A DNA stretch of 64,000 bases from Anodontia alba. Its lineage: Eukaryota; Mollusca; Bivalvia; Lucinida; Lucinidae. The translations under genes were made by a program, and so were the position numbers. The notes below the pieces were generated by a model, which worked only from the letters and a program-made list of their open reading frames with translations, ran no database searches and had not been told where the DNA came from. Numbering within the stretch: position 1 is the stretch's first letter; the number at the start of each line of letters is the position of its first letter. Location: NCBI GenBank assembly GCA_964016985.1, contig OZ024831.1:85888095-85952094 (forward strand), given 5' to 3'. This document shows positions 1 through 12,568 of this stretch, piece by piece.

Positions 1-390
1 GTTGTGCCCGCCTTTCGTCAGTTATATTGTTTCTCACATTAGCCGAGACTGGGTACACACTACCTACTTTTAATGAGTCTGGATTAACGTGTTTTAAGAA
101 AGATTTTTCACTTATTTCAGCCAGCCACATGGCTTCAATATGACCGTTAACAGCCGGGGAATAAAATCATCTGAAAATTTAACAACGAAAATATCCATTT
201 TAAGAGCGAAGCCAATCGGAAACAAAATGTCTAGGGTTCCTTATCTACATGTCATTATGAAGATGTTTACCTCACCATCGATGAAGCTAGGAAACCGAAA
301 AGCATTAATTATCCAGGATAACATCAGGATAACATCAGGGAAATTTATTTCAAGTTTTTCTTTGTGCCTGTATATAACAGACAAGGTTAA
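1..390. other. Left edge, no gene recognised
   Basis: A 96-codon plus-strand frame runs from 140 to 430, but it extends into the terminal repeat of the next element and has no splice signals or recognisable domain. I treat it as chance. No repeat boundary could be placed to the left of position 391. Confidence 0.4.
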
Positions 391-3083
391 ACTAGAGCCC
401 AAGTGGCCAGAAATCGCTCACCTGATTTAGACTGCTCATGATATTGTGCCATGGTGGCAATCTTGGCTATAAGATCAGATTGCCTTTAGCAATTCTGAAT
501 CTGATGTTGTTTTGAAGAGTTTCAAAATGGCCGCCATGGTGGCCATCATGGATATCGGAATGGAACAATTTTAGCAATTTTGAATCTCCACGACGCCCCA
601 ATGCCTCCCACCAAGTTTCAGCTCAATTCGACTTACCGTTCAGGAGCAGATGTGGTTTAAAAAACTTTTACTGAAACTGAACAATTTTAGCAATTCTGAA
701 TTTCCAAGTCACCCCGATGCCTCCCATCAAGTTTCAGCTCAATTCGATTGACGGTTTGGAAGGAAATGTGGTTTGAAAAATTTTGAGACGGCTACCATTC
801 GCCATGTTGGATATCGAAACAAAACCACTTTAGCAATTCTGAATCTCCACCCCTCAAAACCTACGTCAACACAATGATGACGATACCTATTTTCCCAGTA
901 ACTGGTTTTACAGAATCTTTCTGAACTAACTAGGGTTTTATGAAATTCAGAATATTCACATAATGTATTAAATTCACTGTCATATGGACTTTCTGTCTTT
1001 CGAAAACTCGGGCCTCTGAAACGCAGCGGATAGTCAGACACGTCGACCATCCGTGCTATTACACAATGGCATTTATAATTCCAGCATAATTGGTCAAAGT
1101 ATATACAATAACTAGAATACGTATGGAGTTTGCTTTTTTGGAAAGAGGCAGTATAAAAATGATCAAATTTTGTGCATTCATTATTTTTTGCATTCTTTCG
1201 TAATTTTATAAATCCGAACAAATATGACATATCACCATATTGATGATGTAGGTTGTTGCCCCTGAATCTCCATAATACCCCTATGTCTGGCATCAAGTTT
1301 AAGCTCAATCCCATCTACAGATGCCGTTTGAATAATTTCAAGATGGCTGCCATGGCGCCCATCTTGGATATCTTAACTGAACGATTTTAGCACTTCTGAA
1401 TCTCCATGTCGCCCAAATGCCTCCAACCAACTTTCAGCTCAATCCGACTTACCATTCTGGAGCAGATGATGTTTGATTTCAGCCGCAATAATGGCCATCT
1501 TAGATGTTGGAACGGAATGAGTTTTCAATTCTGAATCTTCATGCTGTCCCGATGCCTTCCACCAAGTTTCAACTAAATCCGACTTACCGTTCGGGAGCAG
1601 ATAACGATGGCAGTTTTTCAAGATAGCCACCGCACAGGCCATCTTGGATATCGTAACAAACGATCTTACCAATTCTGAATCTCCATGACGCCCCAATGAT
1701 TCCCACCAAGTTTTGGCTCAATCCGACTTACCATTCAGGAGCAGATGTGGTTTGAAGATTTTCAAGCTGGCCACTGTGGCCGCCATGTTGAATAAGGGAA
1801 CAGAATGATTTTAGCAATTCTGAATCTCTATGTCTCCCAAATGCACCCCAAGATGTTTCGGCTTAATACGACTTAACGTTCGGGAGTAGATGTCATTTGA
1901 ATATCGTCAAGATGGCTGCCATGTCTGCCATCTTGGATAATAAAATGGAACAATTTTCGCAATTCTGAATCTCTATGTTGCTCTGATGCCTCCCATTAAG
2001 TTTCGGCTCAATCCAACTAAAGGTTTGGGAGGATATGCTGTTTGAAGAATTTCAAGATGGCCGCCTTCGCAGCCATCCTGGATATCTGAACGGAAAGATT
2101 TTAGCAATTCTGACTCTCCATGTCTCTCTAAGGCCTCACACCAAGTTTCGGCTTAAGTGAACTTACCATTCCAGACGAGATGTCGTTTGAATAATTTCAA
2201 GATGGCGGCAATGGCAGCCATCTTGTATATCAGACTGGAACAATTTTAGCAGTTCTGAATCTCTCTGTTGCTCTGATACCTCCCATCAAGTTTTGGCTCA
2301 ATCAAACAAACGGTTTGGGAGATGTCGTTTGAAGAATTTCAAAATGGTGGTAATCTTGTATATCAGACTGGAACAAATTTAGCAGTTCTGAATCTCTCTG
2401 TTGCTCTGATACCTCCCATCAAATTTTCGCTCAATCAAACAAACGGTTTGGGAGATGTCGTTTGAAGAATTCCAAGATGGCCGCCATGGCGGCCATCCAG
2501 GATATCCTCCGGACCGATTTTAACAATTCTGAATCTCCATGTCTCCCCAATGCCCCCCCCCCCCCCCCCCCACAAAGTTTCGGCTTAATCCGACCAACCA
2601 TTGGGAAGCAGAGGTCGTTTGGAGATTTTCAAGACGATGAACAATTTTAGCAATTCTGAATCTCTGTGTCGCTCTGACGCCTCCAATCAAGTTTTTCCAT
2701 AATCCAACAGAGTTTTGGAGGAGATTTGAAGCATTTCAAGATGGCCGCCATGCCGCCCTTCACGGATATCTGAACGGAACGACTTTAGCAATTCTCACTC
2801 TCCATGTCTCCCAAATCCCTCTCACCTATTTCGGCCTAATCCGACTTACCGGTCAGGAGGAGATGTCGTTTGAAGATTTTCAAGATGGCCACCATGGCGG
2901 TCATCTTTGATATCGGAACGGAAAGATTTTAGCAGTTCTGAATCTCCATGTAGCCCCAATGCCTCTCACCAAGTTTCAACTCAATCCGACTTACAATTCT
3001 GGAGGAGATGTCAAACATGTGAAAACGACGGACGGACGGGCGAACGACGGACAGACAGACAACAAGCCACGGTGAGGTAAAAA
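391..3083 (+). mobile_element. Helentron/pearl-type element with ~143-bp tandem array
   Basis: The left end carries a degenerate ATCGCTCACCTGAT terminal motif near 412-426. The body is about 17 diverged copies of a unit near 143 bp, recognisable by TTTTAGCAATTCTGAATC, a CTCAATCCGACTTACC segment and a GATGGCCGCCATGGC segment. The right end has the GACGGACGGACGGG and GGACAGACAGAC tracts at about 3027-3060 and a decayed terminal hairpin (CACGGTGAGGTAAAAAG). Tandem core plus a GTCY-type microsatellite near the 3' end is known for pearl, mini-me and DINE-1 elements. Assignment to that group is inference. The short ORFs inside are repeat translations, not genes. A C-run lies at about 2549-2571. Confidence 0.7.
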
Positions 3084-3684
3084 GCACAAAATATAGGTCA
3101 CATGATCCTTTTGTTTTAAAGTGGTACATTGTATTTAGTAAATGCATATACACACCAAATATGGTAAACTTTGGCCAGACAGTACATAGTATACCACCAG
3201 GATAAGCTTTTTAGCAATTCTGAATCTCTATGTCGCCCTAATGCATCCCATCAATTTGACCTTGCTATGCGGTACAGCTGGTCGGCGATAAAAAAAAAAT
3301 GGTCACAGCGATTTATTTTGTTATGCGACACTTCGTCATACACCAAATTTGGTCAGCTTAGACTTAGTCTAAGTACACGAGATGTGCCCTGGACATATGA
3401 AGACGTTCCATTCAGAATACAGCATAGAACGTTGAACAGAATAGAACACAACATAGAACATAAAATAGAACGTTGTCTGTTAAAGGTTAATAAATTCAGT
3501 AGACCACACTTAAATATTGATTTAAACTAATCGCTAATGACGTGTGCTTTGTACACTACATTCAAGTTAGACTTTGACCTAGCTATGCGGTATCTCATCG
3601 TCCTGGGCATTCGTTTTCAACCAAGGCATTCTTTTGCAGGAGGCAGGAAGATAATGTGCCTTTTGCTGTTCCAAATGGATCATT
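3084..3684. other. Array remnants and short TAGAAC-rich stretch
   Basis: At 3210-3255 a single unit of the preceding array recurs (TTAGCAATTCTGAATCTCTA), so this is debris of the same family. Around 3420-3475 there are irregular repeats of ATAGAAC. A 119-codon frame at 3171-3530 crosses both and is not considered a gene. Confidence 0.4.
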
Positions 3685-3927
3685 TGAGCATCAACGCAAG
3701 AAAACTTACCTTCGCACATGTGCGCACACTGAAGATTCGGATCAGCCTGCGCATCCGCGCAGTCTGATCTAAATCTTTACTGAGTGCATTTTGGATAGCC
3801 AAGGATGCAAAGTTTCTGCATGTTGACAACGAAGACTCTAATCAGACTGCGCGGGTGCGCAGGCTGATTTGTGTCTTCGTTAGGCACACTTGTCAGAAGG
3901 TACATTTGTTTTTTACGTTGAGACTCA
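3685..3927. mobile_element. MITE, GATCAGCCTGCGCAT family, copy 1
   Basis: The ends are inverted repeats: TGAGCATCAACGCAAGAAAA on the left and the complement of TGAGTCTCAACGTAAAAAAC on the right, each followed by ACCTTC. Internal palindromic blocks GATCAGCCTGCGCATCCGCG and CAGACTGCGCGGGTGCGCAG form long stems. Related copies lie at 54927-55130, 56056-56275 and 56622-56837. No coding capacity. Confidence 0.65.
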
Positions 3928-4480
3928 CTTGAACGTCTCTACAATGCTTGCCCTCTTCTTGCACAGATTCTAACCTTTTAGTTCTTAATTTAATGAAAAG
4001 GTTGACGGTTCTACGAATATAATAAAAGCTTTCTCGTGACCCATCTTGCTTTGAAACAGAACAAGGAGACTAGATACATCTGGCAAAATGCTTCCAGTTT
4101 TACAAGGAAAACAACTTTTGGGACTACCTATTCACTTTCCTGCGTGCCACCCCCTCTCCAGTTCTGGAAAGGGGTCTACTCTAAATGGAAACAATTTTCA
4201 ATATTTACTTAATTCTTTCCATTTAAAGTAGGAGGCAAAACAATTTTGATAGACCTGCCACCCCTGAAAGTATGTCCATTTCCCTTAACTGGAGAGACTG
4301 AGCAATCCTTCTGGTCATTAGGCTAAAGGTTTCTTCTTGGTTTCCTGAGTAAACAGTTTCCGGAGAAGTGACAATACTGTTAGACGGCCGTGCAGCCAAT
4401 TAACCTAATAAAATTCAAAGGCGAGCCATGCACTTTATCTATTTAATTAAATAGGTCATGCGTTTGACCTAGCTTTTGTA
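3928..4480. mobile_element. TTAA-flanked hairpin MITE piece in otherwise plain sequence
   Basis: At about 4150-4288 there is a hairpin around GGGGTCTACTCTAAATGGAA and its partner TTCTTTCCATTTAAAGTAG, ending in ATTTCCCTTAA. This matches the TTAA-ended family best seen at 23381-23649. The rest of the interval holds no gene I can recognise. Confidence 0.45.
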
Positions 4481-4589
4481 ACAAGAGCGTTATCAGACCT
4501 GAATCACTCACCTGAGCATGAAAATTTACACATACATATTTCATACATATTTCAATAGAGTTTACTCAAAATTGACTTTTAACATATCG

Positions 4590-4686
<97 letters not shown>

Positions 4687-5470
4687 GGGATTGCAAGTTT
4701 AAACTTCCGCAAAAACGATCATTATTTGAACAAACATGGAAGAACTCTTGTCCTCGATGCTACTGGCAAAATTAAGCCACCAAGATTTCTTGGCTGAAGA
4801 GAATAAGATTTTAGGCAATTTATACAATGTAATTATGTGCATGGCGGCGTTTTTGAAGAACCGAGCATGACCCTTTTGAATATTGTCTCAATCCGCGTGA
4901 AATTTGGTAAAATCTGGCCAAGTGGTTTATTTAAAAGGAGAATTCGGTTAATTTCGTGATTTTATAACAGCATAGAGCCCAGGGGCAAGTCCAGATAACC
5001 CCAGTAATAATAGTTTAAGAAAATCTTTTCTTTTTTTTCTTTTTTTTTTTTTCAACATTTTCCACATACAAATGCATTGTGAAGCAAAATATTGACCTTA
5101 CCATAAAAAGGTCAATGATCAACCTAGGTTGATCATTGACCTTTTTATGGTAAGGTCATTATTTTGACTATGTTAGGTAAAGCCCGATTTGATTTTGGAA
5201 AAAAGTTAAGTGCTTTTAGTACACATGGACACGGAGCCATTTTGGTTTACAGAGCGGGGACTTATGAACAAAGTCCCAAAGTCCCTTCGCCAGAAAGCTC
5301 TGTCTGAACTTTGGTAAAAACTGGCAAAGTGGTTTCAAAGGAAACCCAATGAAAAATTGCAAGAGTTTATAAATGTATGGGAATGGCAGCCACCTTGATG
5401 ACGGAGCGCGACCAAATTTTCATTGCCCCGAACCAAGAAGGTTCCATACGAATGAAATTCGATAAAAAGA
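4481..5470 (+). mobile_element. Truncated pearl-type element with TA microsatellite
   Basis: The left end ACAAGAGCGTTATCAG with CACTCACCTGAGC (4481-4517) matches the family terminus. A (TA)n run lies at 4591-4682. Then follow units of a longer period (about 340 bp) recognised by TCATTATTTGAACAAAC, CGATGCTA and ATGGCGGC. No right end is present before the next left end at 5471, so this copy is truncated or merged with its neighbour. A perfect palindrome sits at 5093-5158. Confidence 0.6.
5093..5158. repeat. Perfect 66-bp palindrome
   Basis: Positions 5093-5125 (starting TGACCTTACCATAAAAAGG) are followed without spacer by their exact reverse complement to 5158, with centre AACCTAGGTT. The homologous unit near 6027-6060 runs on into CAATCATCAGTTGAATAAAC instead of folding back. 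The second arm therefore looks like a local inverted copy rather than ordinary unit sequence. Confidence 0.9.
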
Positions 5471-6390
5471 AAGAGACCAAAGGACCGCGATTCGCTCACC
5501 TGAGTAAAACAGACACTGCATATCTGCAGATGCCATGCCGCATTCTTCCAGTATTGCCACAGCAATTAGGACACAAAATTGACCGTGCCGTAAAAAAGGT
5601 GGAAGGTCATTCTAGAATCATTATTTGAACAAATCATATGGTAGATGTTGAGTTCCCGATGCTACATACCAAGATTCAGGCTCAAAGATTTCTTGGTTCT
5701 CGAGAAGAAGATTTTTTTACCATATATGAATATGGCGGCCATCTTATTTAATAGTGCAGAATAATTTAAACAAATACAGAAGACCCCGTGTGAACTCTGG
5801 TGAAAGTTAGTCAAGCGGTTTCAGAGAAAAAGACATTTAAAGATTACACGATCTTTTACATGTATATAGCCAAAGGGAAAGGGCTGATAACTCTCGAGGG
5901 GACAAAATTTCGATTGTAACTGAAAAGTTTTACTATCTAAATCATACACTGTAAGTTTCGGCCATTTAACATATTTTTGAGAACTTTTTAAAACGTTTCT
6001 CCATACAAACGTATGAGGGCGCAAACTTGACCTTGTCGTAAGAGGGTCCAAGATCAACCTACAATCATCAGTTGAATAAACTTGGAAGACCTAGAATCCC
6101 TGATGCTATATACAAGATACAGACTCAAATCTTTCTTGGTTCTGGAGAAGATTTTAAAGTATTTTTAGAATATATTGGCATGTTGGCCATCTAGGTTAGA
6201 GGACAACGACCATTTGTATAAATTTTCAATACCCTTTAACAGAAGACTCCGCATGAAGTTTAAGAAATTTGGCCAAGGGGTTTCAGAGGAGAAGTCGTTA
6301 AAAGGTGTGAATGGACGGACGTATGACAGACAGACGGACAAAAAGTGATAACAATAGCTCATCCCGAGCCTCTGGCTCAGGTGAGCTAAA
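5471..6390 (+). mobile_element. Pearl-type element, ~340-bp units
   Basis: It starts near AAGAGACCAAAGGACCGCGA with TTCGCTCACCTGAG. The body repeats a unit containing CCGATGCTA, CAAGATTCAGGCTCAAAG, TTCTTGGTTCT and ATGGCGGCCATCTT. It ends with GGACGGACGTATGACAGACA, then ACAATAGCTCATCCCGAGCC and GGCTCAGGTGAGCTAAA. The next element starts in the adjoining bases. Confidence 0.7.
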
Positions 6391-7109
6391 ACAAGAGGTC
6401 TATTGGCCACGATTCGCTCACCTGATAAAATAGCTATTCCATATGTGTAAATGCCATGCAAGTTCTTCCAGTACTGCCACAGCAACTAGACCATCTTAGT
6501 ATCATCATTTGAACAAACTTGGTAAACTTTGAGTCCCCGATGCTGTATACCAAGACGAAGCCACTACGCTTTCTTAGCTCTGAAGATTTTTAATTCTTTC
6601 ACAATATATATGGGCATGGCAGCCATCTTGTCTAATGCAGTGGAACAATTTGAACAAATTGTCAACCTTAACATCCTTTAGACAGAAGGTCCCGTGTGAA
6701 ATCTGGTGAAAATTGTTCAAGAAGTTTCAGAGAAGAAGACGTTTAAAGTTTCACGATTTTATACATGTGCACAACCTAGGGGCAAGAGCAGGTAACCCCA
6801 AAAACTTTGACGGTAGCTGTATACCAAGATTCAGCCTCAAAGCTTTCTTGGTTCTGGAGAAGACAATTTTAAAGTCTTTTTTTTTTTCACCATATATATG
6901 CATGGCGGCCATCTTACTTATCAGACCGTGATCATTTGTACAAATTTTCAGTCCCTCCTTTGACAGAAGGCTCAACATATGTTTTAAAGAAAATTGGCCG
7001 AGGGGTTTCAGAGGTCGTTCAAAGGTATGTTGACGACGGATGGACGAACGATGGACAGAGAGTGATCACGATAGCTCACCCTGAACCTTCGGCTTCGGTC
7101 AGCTAAAAA
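6391..7109 (+). mobile_element. Pearl-type element abutting the previous one
   Basis: It begins ACAAGAGGTCTATTGGCCAC with GATTCGCTCACCTGAT, directly after the terminal GAGCTAAA of the preceding element. The body uses the same ~340-bp unit. It ends with GGACGAACGATGGACAGAGA, GTGATCACGATAGCTCACCC and the hairpin to CAGCTAAAAA. Short ORFs at 6713-6978 are repeat translations. Confidence 0.7.
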
Positions 7110-7997
7110 GAACTGGCCCAGTAGCTTTATGGGAGAAGTCGTTTACAGAGTTGGACGATGGACGGTTTACGAAGGGCCATGGGCGCTGTATGACGGACAG
7201 ATACTCGTAGATATCAATATTTTATCCTCCGCTCTTATCAGATCGTGCAGCTCTGATGACGGATTTGAATCTTTTCTATAAGGCATATTTTCTCATATAA
7301 TGAGGATAAAGGTCTGTTTGCCACATGCGGACAATAAAAGCCTGGCTAAGCCTTGGCGACGCTTACACAAACATTGGATACTGTACAATTTATCGACGAA
7401 GACAGAAAGAACCCTGATCACACGGTACGGTTATACTTCTAATGAATACCTACAATATATGTTTTCAACGAAAAAAAGGTGAAAATATCAGTACTATTCA
7501 GTTGAAAATTTGCCTTACCTATAGCTATGATTATTTCAGGCTATTTTTCATAAGCAAATTTCTTCACATTTTACTCACCACAAATCTAAACTGACAGACA
7601 GCTTAGTATTTCATTTTTACAAAGTGTCTATTAAAATGAAAAAAAGAGACAAAATATATTCCTTAAAATAGAATTTTCCGATTAGACGACTATAACAATT
7701 CTTTCCGATCATCAGTACGTGACTCAATGATCGATTATAATCGATCACCGGACCACACTATTTCTAACAGTAACAACTGCGTCAACGACAGTCTGCCATT
7801 CTACTTACATTAACGACGTGTTTATGCAAGTTGCACGATCCGCAGAAAAGTCGACCGACTGATCGTAAGGTTGACTTTCGGAGAATGTCCTATAATCGAC
7901 TTTTGAGTTCGTCCATGGTTAGTTAGCGAAAATGACAAGATCCGGTCAATGGGTTCGCCAAATGCCATTTTTCATTGTCCGCAGCTGCCAAGACCAA
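7110..7997. other. Element remnant, then sequence without a recognised gene
   Basis: From 7110 to about 7210 there is a decayed array end with GACGATGGACGG and TGACGGACAGATACTC. Near 7436-7470 is half of the palindromic module described in the findings (CTTCTAATGAATACCTACAA). A 60-codon frame at 7300-7482 ends inside that module and has no supporting signal. Confidence 0.4.
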
Positions 7998-9880
7998 ACA
8001 AGAGGGTCAAGATTGCACTGTATCGCTCACCTGATTACCAGACAAATTTCGAGTCAGTTGGCCTTTCGGTTCAAGAGAAGATGTTCAATATAGTTTTTCA
8101 ATATGGCGGCCATCTTGGATTTCCAATAAGAACAATTTTAGCCACTCTTTGACCTTCAAGTCCCTCGATACTTCCAATGAAGTTTCGAATCTACTGGCTT
8201 TTTTGTTTAGAAGAAAAAGTTCAAAATAAGATTTTCAACATGGCTGCTAGGGCAACCATCTTGGATTTCCGAGCAAAATGATTTTAGCTATCTTTTGATC
8301 TACAAGTCACTCCGACACTTCCTATATATATATATATTTAGTTTCGAGTCAATTGGCCTTCCTGTTAAGGAAAATAGTTCAAAATAGAATTTAAAGATGG
8401 CGGCTTTGGCAGTGATATTGCATTTTCGATCAGAACAATTTTAGCTATTTAAGTCACCCTGATGCTTCAACCAACTTCCAAGTCAATTGGCCTTTCTGTT
8501 CAAAAGAAGCGAAAAATAGATTTCCAAGATGGCGGCCATGGCGACCAGCTTGGACTTCCGATTGGAATAATTTTTGCTATTTTTGATCTACAAGTCACCT
8601 AATGCTTTCAGGAGAAGAAGCGAAAAATAGATTTTCAAGGTGGCGGCCACTTTAGATTTCCGAGCGGAACGATTTTAGCTATTGTTGATCTATAAGTCAC
8701 CCTGGTGCTTTCTACCAAGTTTCAAATCGATTGGCCTTTCGGTTCAGGAGAAGCGAAAAATAGATTTTCGAGACAGCCGCGACGAAAGCCATTTTGGACC
8801 CGATCGGAATGATTTAGCTGTTTTGAATAACAAGTCACCCTGATGCTACCTACCAAGTTTCAAGTCAATGGGCATTTTGGTTAAGAAGAAGAAACGAAAA
8901 ATAGATTTTCAAGATGGTGGCCATGGCGGCCATCTTGAATTTTCCGATCGGAACGCTTTTAGCTAGTTTTGATTTACAAGTCACCCTGATGCTTCCTACC
9001 AAGTAACAAGTCAATTGTCCTTTCGGTTCAGGAGAAGAAGCGAAAATATGCTTTCACGATGGCGGCTAAGGCGGTCATCTTGGATTTCAGATCGGAAAGA
9101 TTTTAGCTATTTTTGATCTACAATTCACCCCATGCTTCCTACCAAGTTTTATAGCAATTGGCCTTTCAGTTCAGGAGAAGAAGCGAAAAATAGATTTTTC
9201 AAGATAGCGGCCATCTTGGATTTCCGATCGGAATGAATTTAGCAACTTTCGATCTATAAGTCACCCCGATGCTTCCTACTAAGTTTCGAGTCAACTGGCC
9301 TTTCGGGTCAGAGAAGACGCGAAAAATAGATTTTCAAGATCGCCGCCTAGATGGCCGCGATGGCGGCCATACTGGATTTCCCAGCGGAACGATTTTAGGA
9401 ATTTTTGATCTACAAGTCACCCTGATGCATCCTACAAGTCACCCCGACGCTTCCTGCCAAGTCCAAGTTTCAACTCAACTGGCCTTTCGGTTCAGAAGAA
9501 GAAGCGAAAAATAGATTTTCAAGATGGCGGCCAACGCAGCCATCTTGTATTTCCAATCGGAACGATTTTAGCTACTTTTGATATGCAAGTCACCCCGATT
9601 CATCCTACTTAATTTCAAGTCATTTGGCCTTTCGGTTCAGGAAAAGAAGCGAAACATAGATTTTAAATATGGACTTCCGATTGGGACGATTTTAGCTATT
9701 TTTGATCTACAAGTCACGAACAAGTCGCCCCGATGGTTCCTACCAAGCTTCGAGTCGACTGGTCCAGGGGTGTAGGAGGAGTAGGCTTTTAAAGCAATTG
9801 TTGATGCTAAACGACGAACGACGGACATTGACCAATTACAATAGCTCACTATGAGCACTTCGTGCTCAGGTGAGCTAAAA
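7998..9880 (+). mobile_element. Pearl-type element with ~145-bp array
   Basis: Left terminus ACAAGAGGGTCAAGATTGCA with TATCGCTCACCTGATT. About 12 units of roughly 130-150 bp follow, each with ATTTTAGCTATTTTTGATC, CAAGTCACCCTGATGCTTCC, TTGGCCTTTCGGTTCAGGAG and AAGATGGCGGCCATGGCG. The right end is ACGACGAACGACGGACATTG and a hairpin (GAGCACTTCGTGCTC) closing in CAGGTGAGCTAAAA. Both ends are intact, making this one of the best-preserved copies. Confidence 0.75.
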
Positions 9881-11402
9881 ATGAACACATCTTAGTTCGA
9901 ACTTACCTGAGTTTATATGCCTTTGTCATCCAGAAGTTTTAAAAAGACGTGATACAAAATAAAAAAGCTAGGACGGTCACTATATCAAATAAATGTTTTT
10001 TTTGAGAAATGTTATGCCATTCTTCATTATGTTAAACACTTGGAAAGATCAAATAAAAGATTTTATCAAGGACACCATTCTCAGCAAGCTTGAACTTGAT
10101 AAGGCTAAAAATGTGCCTTTACAGAGTTCACAAATGTTTGTCTATGATTTGACCTAGTGATCTACTTTTTGATCACATATGGCCTAGTTTCAAACTTGTA
10201 CAAGGTTTTGTAAAGGGCATCATTCTGAGCAAGTTTGAACTTGGCTAGGCAAAAATGTGGCCTTTAGAGCGTTCACAAGGTTTTTGTATGGTTTGACCTA
10301 ATAACCTACTTTCTGACCTCACATGACCCAGTTTCGCACTTGACCTTGATGGACATCATTCTGAGCAAGTTTGAAAATGATGTCTAAAAATGTGGCCTCT
10401 GAATGTTCACAAAGTTTCCTATGATTTGATCTAGTTGGCTACTTTGGGCCCCACATGACTCAAATTCAAACTTGACCGAGATTTTGTCAAGGACATCATT
10501 CTGAGCAAGTCTTAAGTTGATTATGCGGGTGTTGAAAATGTGACCTCTAGAGCCTTCACAAGGTTTTTCTATTATTTTTCTTAGTGACCTACTTTTTGAC
10601 CCCACATGATCCAGTTTCTAATATGACTGCGAGTTTGTCAAGGACATTATTCTGAGCAAGTTAGAAGTCCGTAAGGTTAAAATGTGGCCTGCAGACTGTT
10701 CACAAGGTTTTTCTATGATTTGACATAGTGGTCTACTTTTTGATCCGACAGGACTCAGTTTTTCACTTTCCTGAGATTTTGTGAAGGATATCGTTCTGAG
10801 CAAGTTTGAAGTTGATTAGGCTGAAAATGTGACCTCTAGAGCGTTCACAGGGATTTTCTATTATTTGATCTAGTGACCTACCTTTTTACCTCACATGAAC
10901 CAGTTTCGAACCTGACCGAGTTTTTTTTTTTTGTAAAGGAAATCATTCTGAGAAAGTCTGAAGTTGATTAGGCTGAAAACATGTCCTGTAGAGTGTTCAT
11001 CGCAATCTTGACAATCAAGGGGACATACTTTAACCGTTGTTGGTCCGATCGGAGCCATTTTCGAACTCGTCCAAGATTTTGTTCATTTCATTATTATTTG
11101 CAGGTTTCATGCAGATCCAACAACAAATGAAGAAGCTACGATATTCACAAGCATTTTCCCATAGTAAGCCTATGGGACGTATTGGTTGCCATAGCAACCA
11201 AAGTTCTGGAGCAATTTTCCTAAAGTGCATGTGCAAGCAATCCCCCACCAAAGATATGCTACAGATAAAAATTGGTTGAGATCTACTTGCACGTTGCAAG
11301 GATATTTCAGTTCGAAAGTGTGGAAGACGGATGATGACGGACGACGACTGACAATGACACACGACGGAGACTGCCATTTTATAAGCTTCCTCGAACCCTT
11401 CG
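9881..11402 (+). mobile_element. Array element, ~150-bp GACCTAGTGACCTAC units
   Basis: No left terminus is visible. From about 10100 there are about 8 units of roughly 130-155 bp with CATCATTCTGAGCAAGTTTG, AAAATGTGACCTCTAGAG, TTCACAAGGTTTTTCTATG and GACCTACTTTTTGACC. A terminal-like block (ACGGACGACGACTGACAATG, then CCTTCGGCTCAGG at about 11396-11408) marks a first right end. Overlapping ORFs of up to 127 codons around 11030-11553 read this repeat on both strands and are not genes. Confidence 0.6.
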
Positions 11403-12281
11403 GCTCAGGTTTGAAGTTGATAAGGCTTAAACTATGGCCTCTAGAGTGTTCACAAAGTTTTTCTATGATTTGACCTAAAGACCTACTTTTTGACCCCACA
11501 TGATCCAGTTTTGTACTTGACCCAGATTTTGTCAAGGACATCATTTTGAGCAAGTTTGAAGTTAATTAAGCTAAAAATTTTTCCTCTAGAGCATTCACGA
11601 GGTTGTTCTATTATTTGACCTCGTGACCTATTTTTGACCTACACGACCCAGTTTCAAACTTGACTGACATTTTGCCAAGGGCATCACTCTGTGAAAGCTT
11701 GTTTAGGCTTAAAACGTGGCCTGCAGTGTTCACAAGTATTACTGACAATCAAGGGGACATAACTGTGTCATCATTGGTCCGATCTGACCCATTTTCAAAC
11801 TCGTCCGATATTTTATATGTGCCATTATTATCTGCAAGTTTCATAAAGATCCAACAAAAAATGAAGAAGTTACGCTGTTCATAAGGTAAAAAATGGCCAT
11901 TTTGACAATCAAGGGAACGTAATTCTGCTATTGTTGGTCCGATCTGACCCGGGATTTTATCCATGTCATTGTTATCTGCAAGTTTCATTAAGATCCATCA
12001 AAAAATGAAGAAGCTACGCAGTTCATAAGCATTTTTCCATAATAAGCCTACGGGCATATCAGTTGCCATAGCAACCAAAGTTCTTAAGCAATTTTCCTAA
12101 AATGCATATGCAAACAATCCCCCACCAAAGACATGCTACATATAAAATTTGGTTGATATCTGCTTGCATGCTGCAAGGATATTCCTGTTTGAAAGTGTGG
12201 ATGACGACGGACGACGAAGACGGACGATGGAGGCTGCCACCCTATAAGCTACCCAGAAGCCTTCGGCTCAAGCGAGCTAAA
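11403..12281 (+). mobile_element. Second part of the GACCTAGTGACCTAC array, with right end
   Basis: The same units continue. From about 11740 the array changes to a GACAATCAAGGGGACATAA / TTGGTCCGATCTGACCC unit that also occurs at 11005-11060. It ends with GACGACGGACGACGAAGACG, GCCTTCGGCTCAAGCGAGCT and AAAA at 12281. The repeated end structure suggests an internal duplication or two adjacent copies. Confidence 0.55.
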
Positions 12282-12288
12282 ATGTGAA

Positions 12289-12568
12289 CATCACGAAAAC
12301 ATGCCTATATAATTTTGACCCCCTTAAACCCCACTTTTATATAATAAAACTGGGGTTTACAGGGGTATACATGATTTTTCTTATTTCTGCTTAAACACAT
12401 AGATTGTGGGTACTCGTTAGAACGGCCTCGCCGAGGCGGCTCTAACGAGTATCCACAATCTATGTTTTGAGCAGAAATATGAAAAATATCTGAGTTTTAT
12501 CATCTGAAAATGTTCAGTTCTTGGAGATGAAATTTTCTATATATTTGAATAGGCGTGTTTTCGTAATG
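12289..12568 (-). mobile_element. MITE-A copy 1 (280 bp)
   Basis: It is bounded by CATCACGAAAACATGCCTAT and the complement of CATTACGAAAACACGCCTAT. It contains an ACCCCACTTTTATATAATAA segment with an inverted partner and a long hairpin at about 12395-12468 with arms around GTGGGTACTCGTTAGAAC. Other copies: 16852-17130, 19492-19770, 22686-22998, 52745-53033. This copy is inverted relative to the first three of those. No ORF. No clear target duplication, so the superfamily is unknown. Confidence 0.75.

Noticed and set aside
739..1314. 191-codon minus ORF
   Set aside because: Its ends are array units and its middle is spacer. The composition and absence of any domain fit chance.
4591..4682. Poly-Ile/Tyr ORF at 4518-4775
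   Set aside because: Translation of the TA microsatellite.
11030..11553. Overlapping ORFs of 79-127 codons on both strands
   Set aside because: Translations of the ~150-bp array unit and the GACAATCAAGGGGACATA unit. Both strands are open in the same place.
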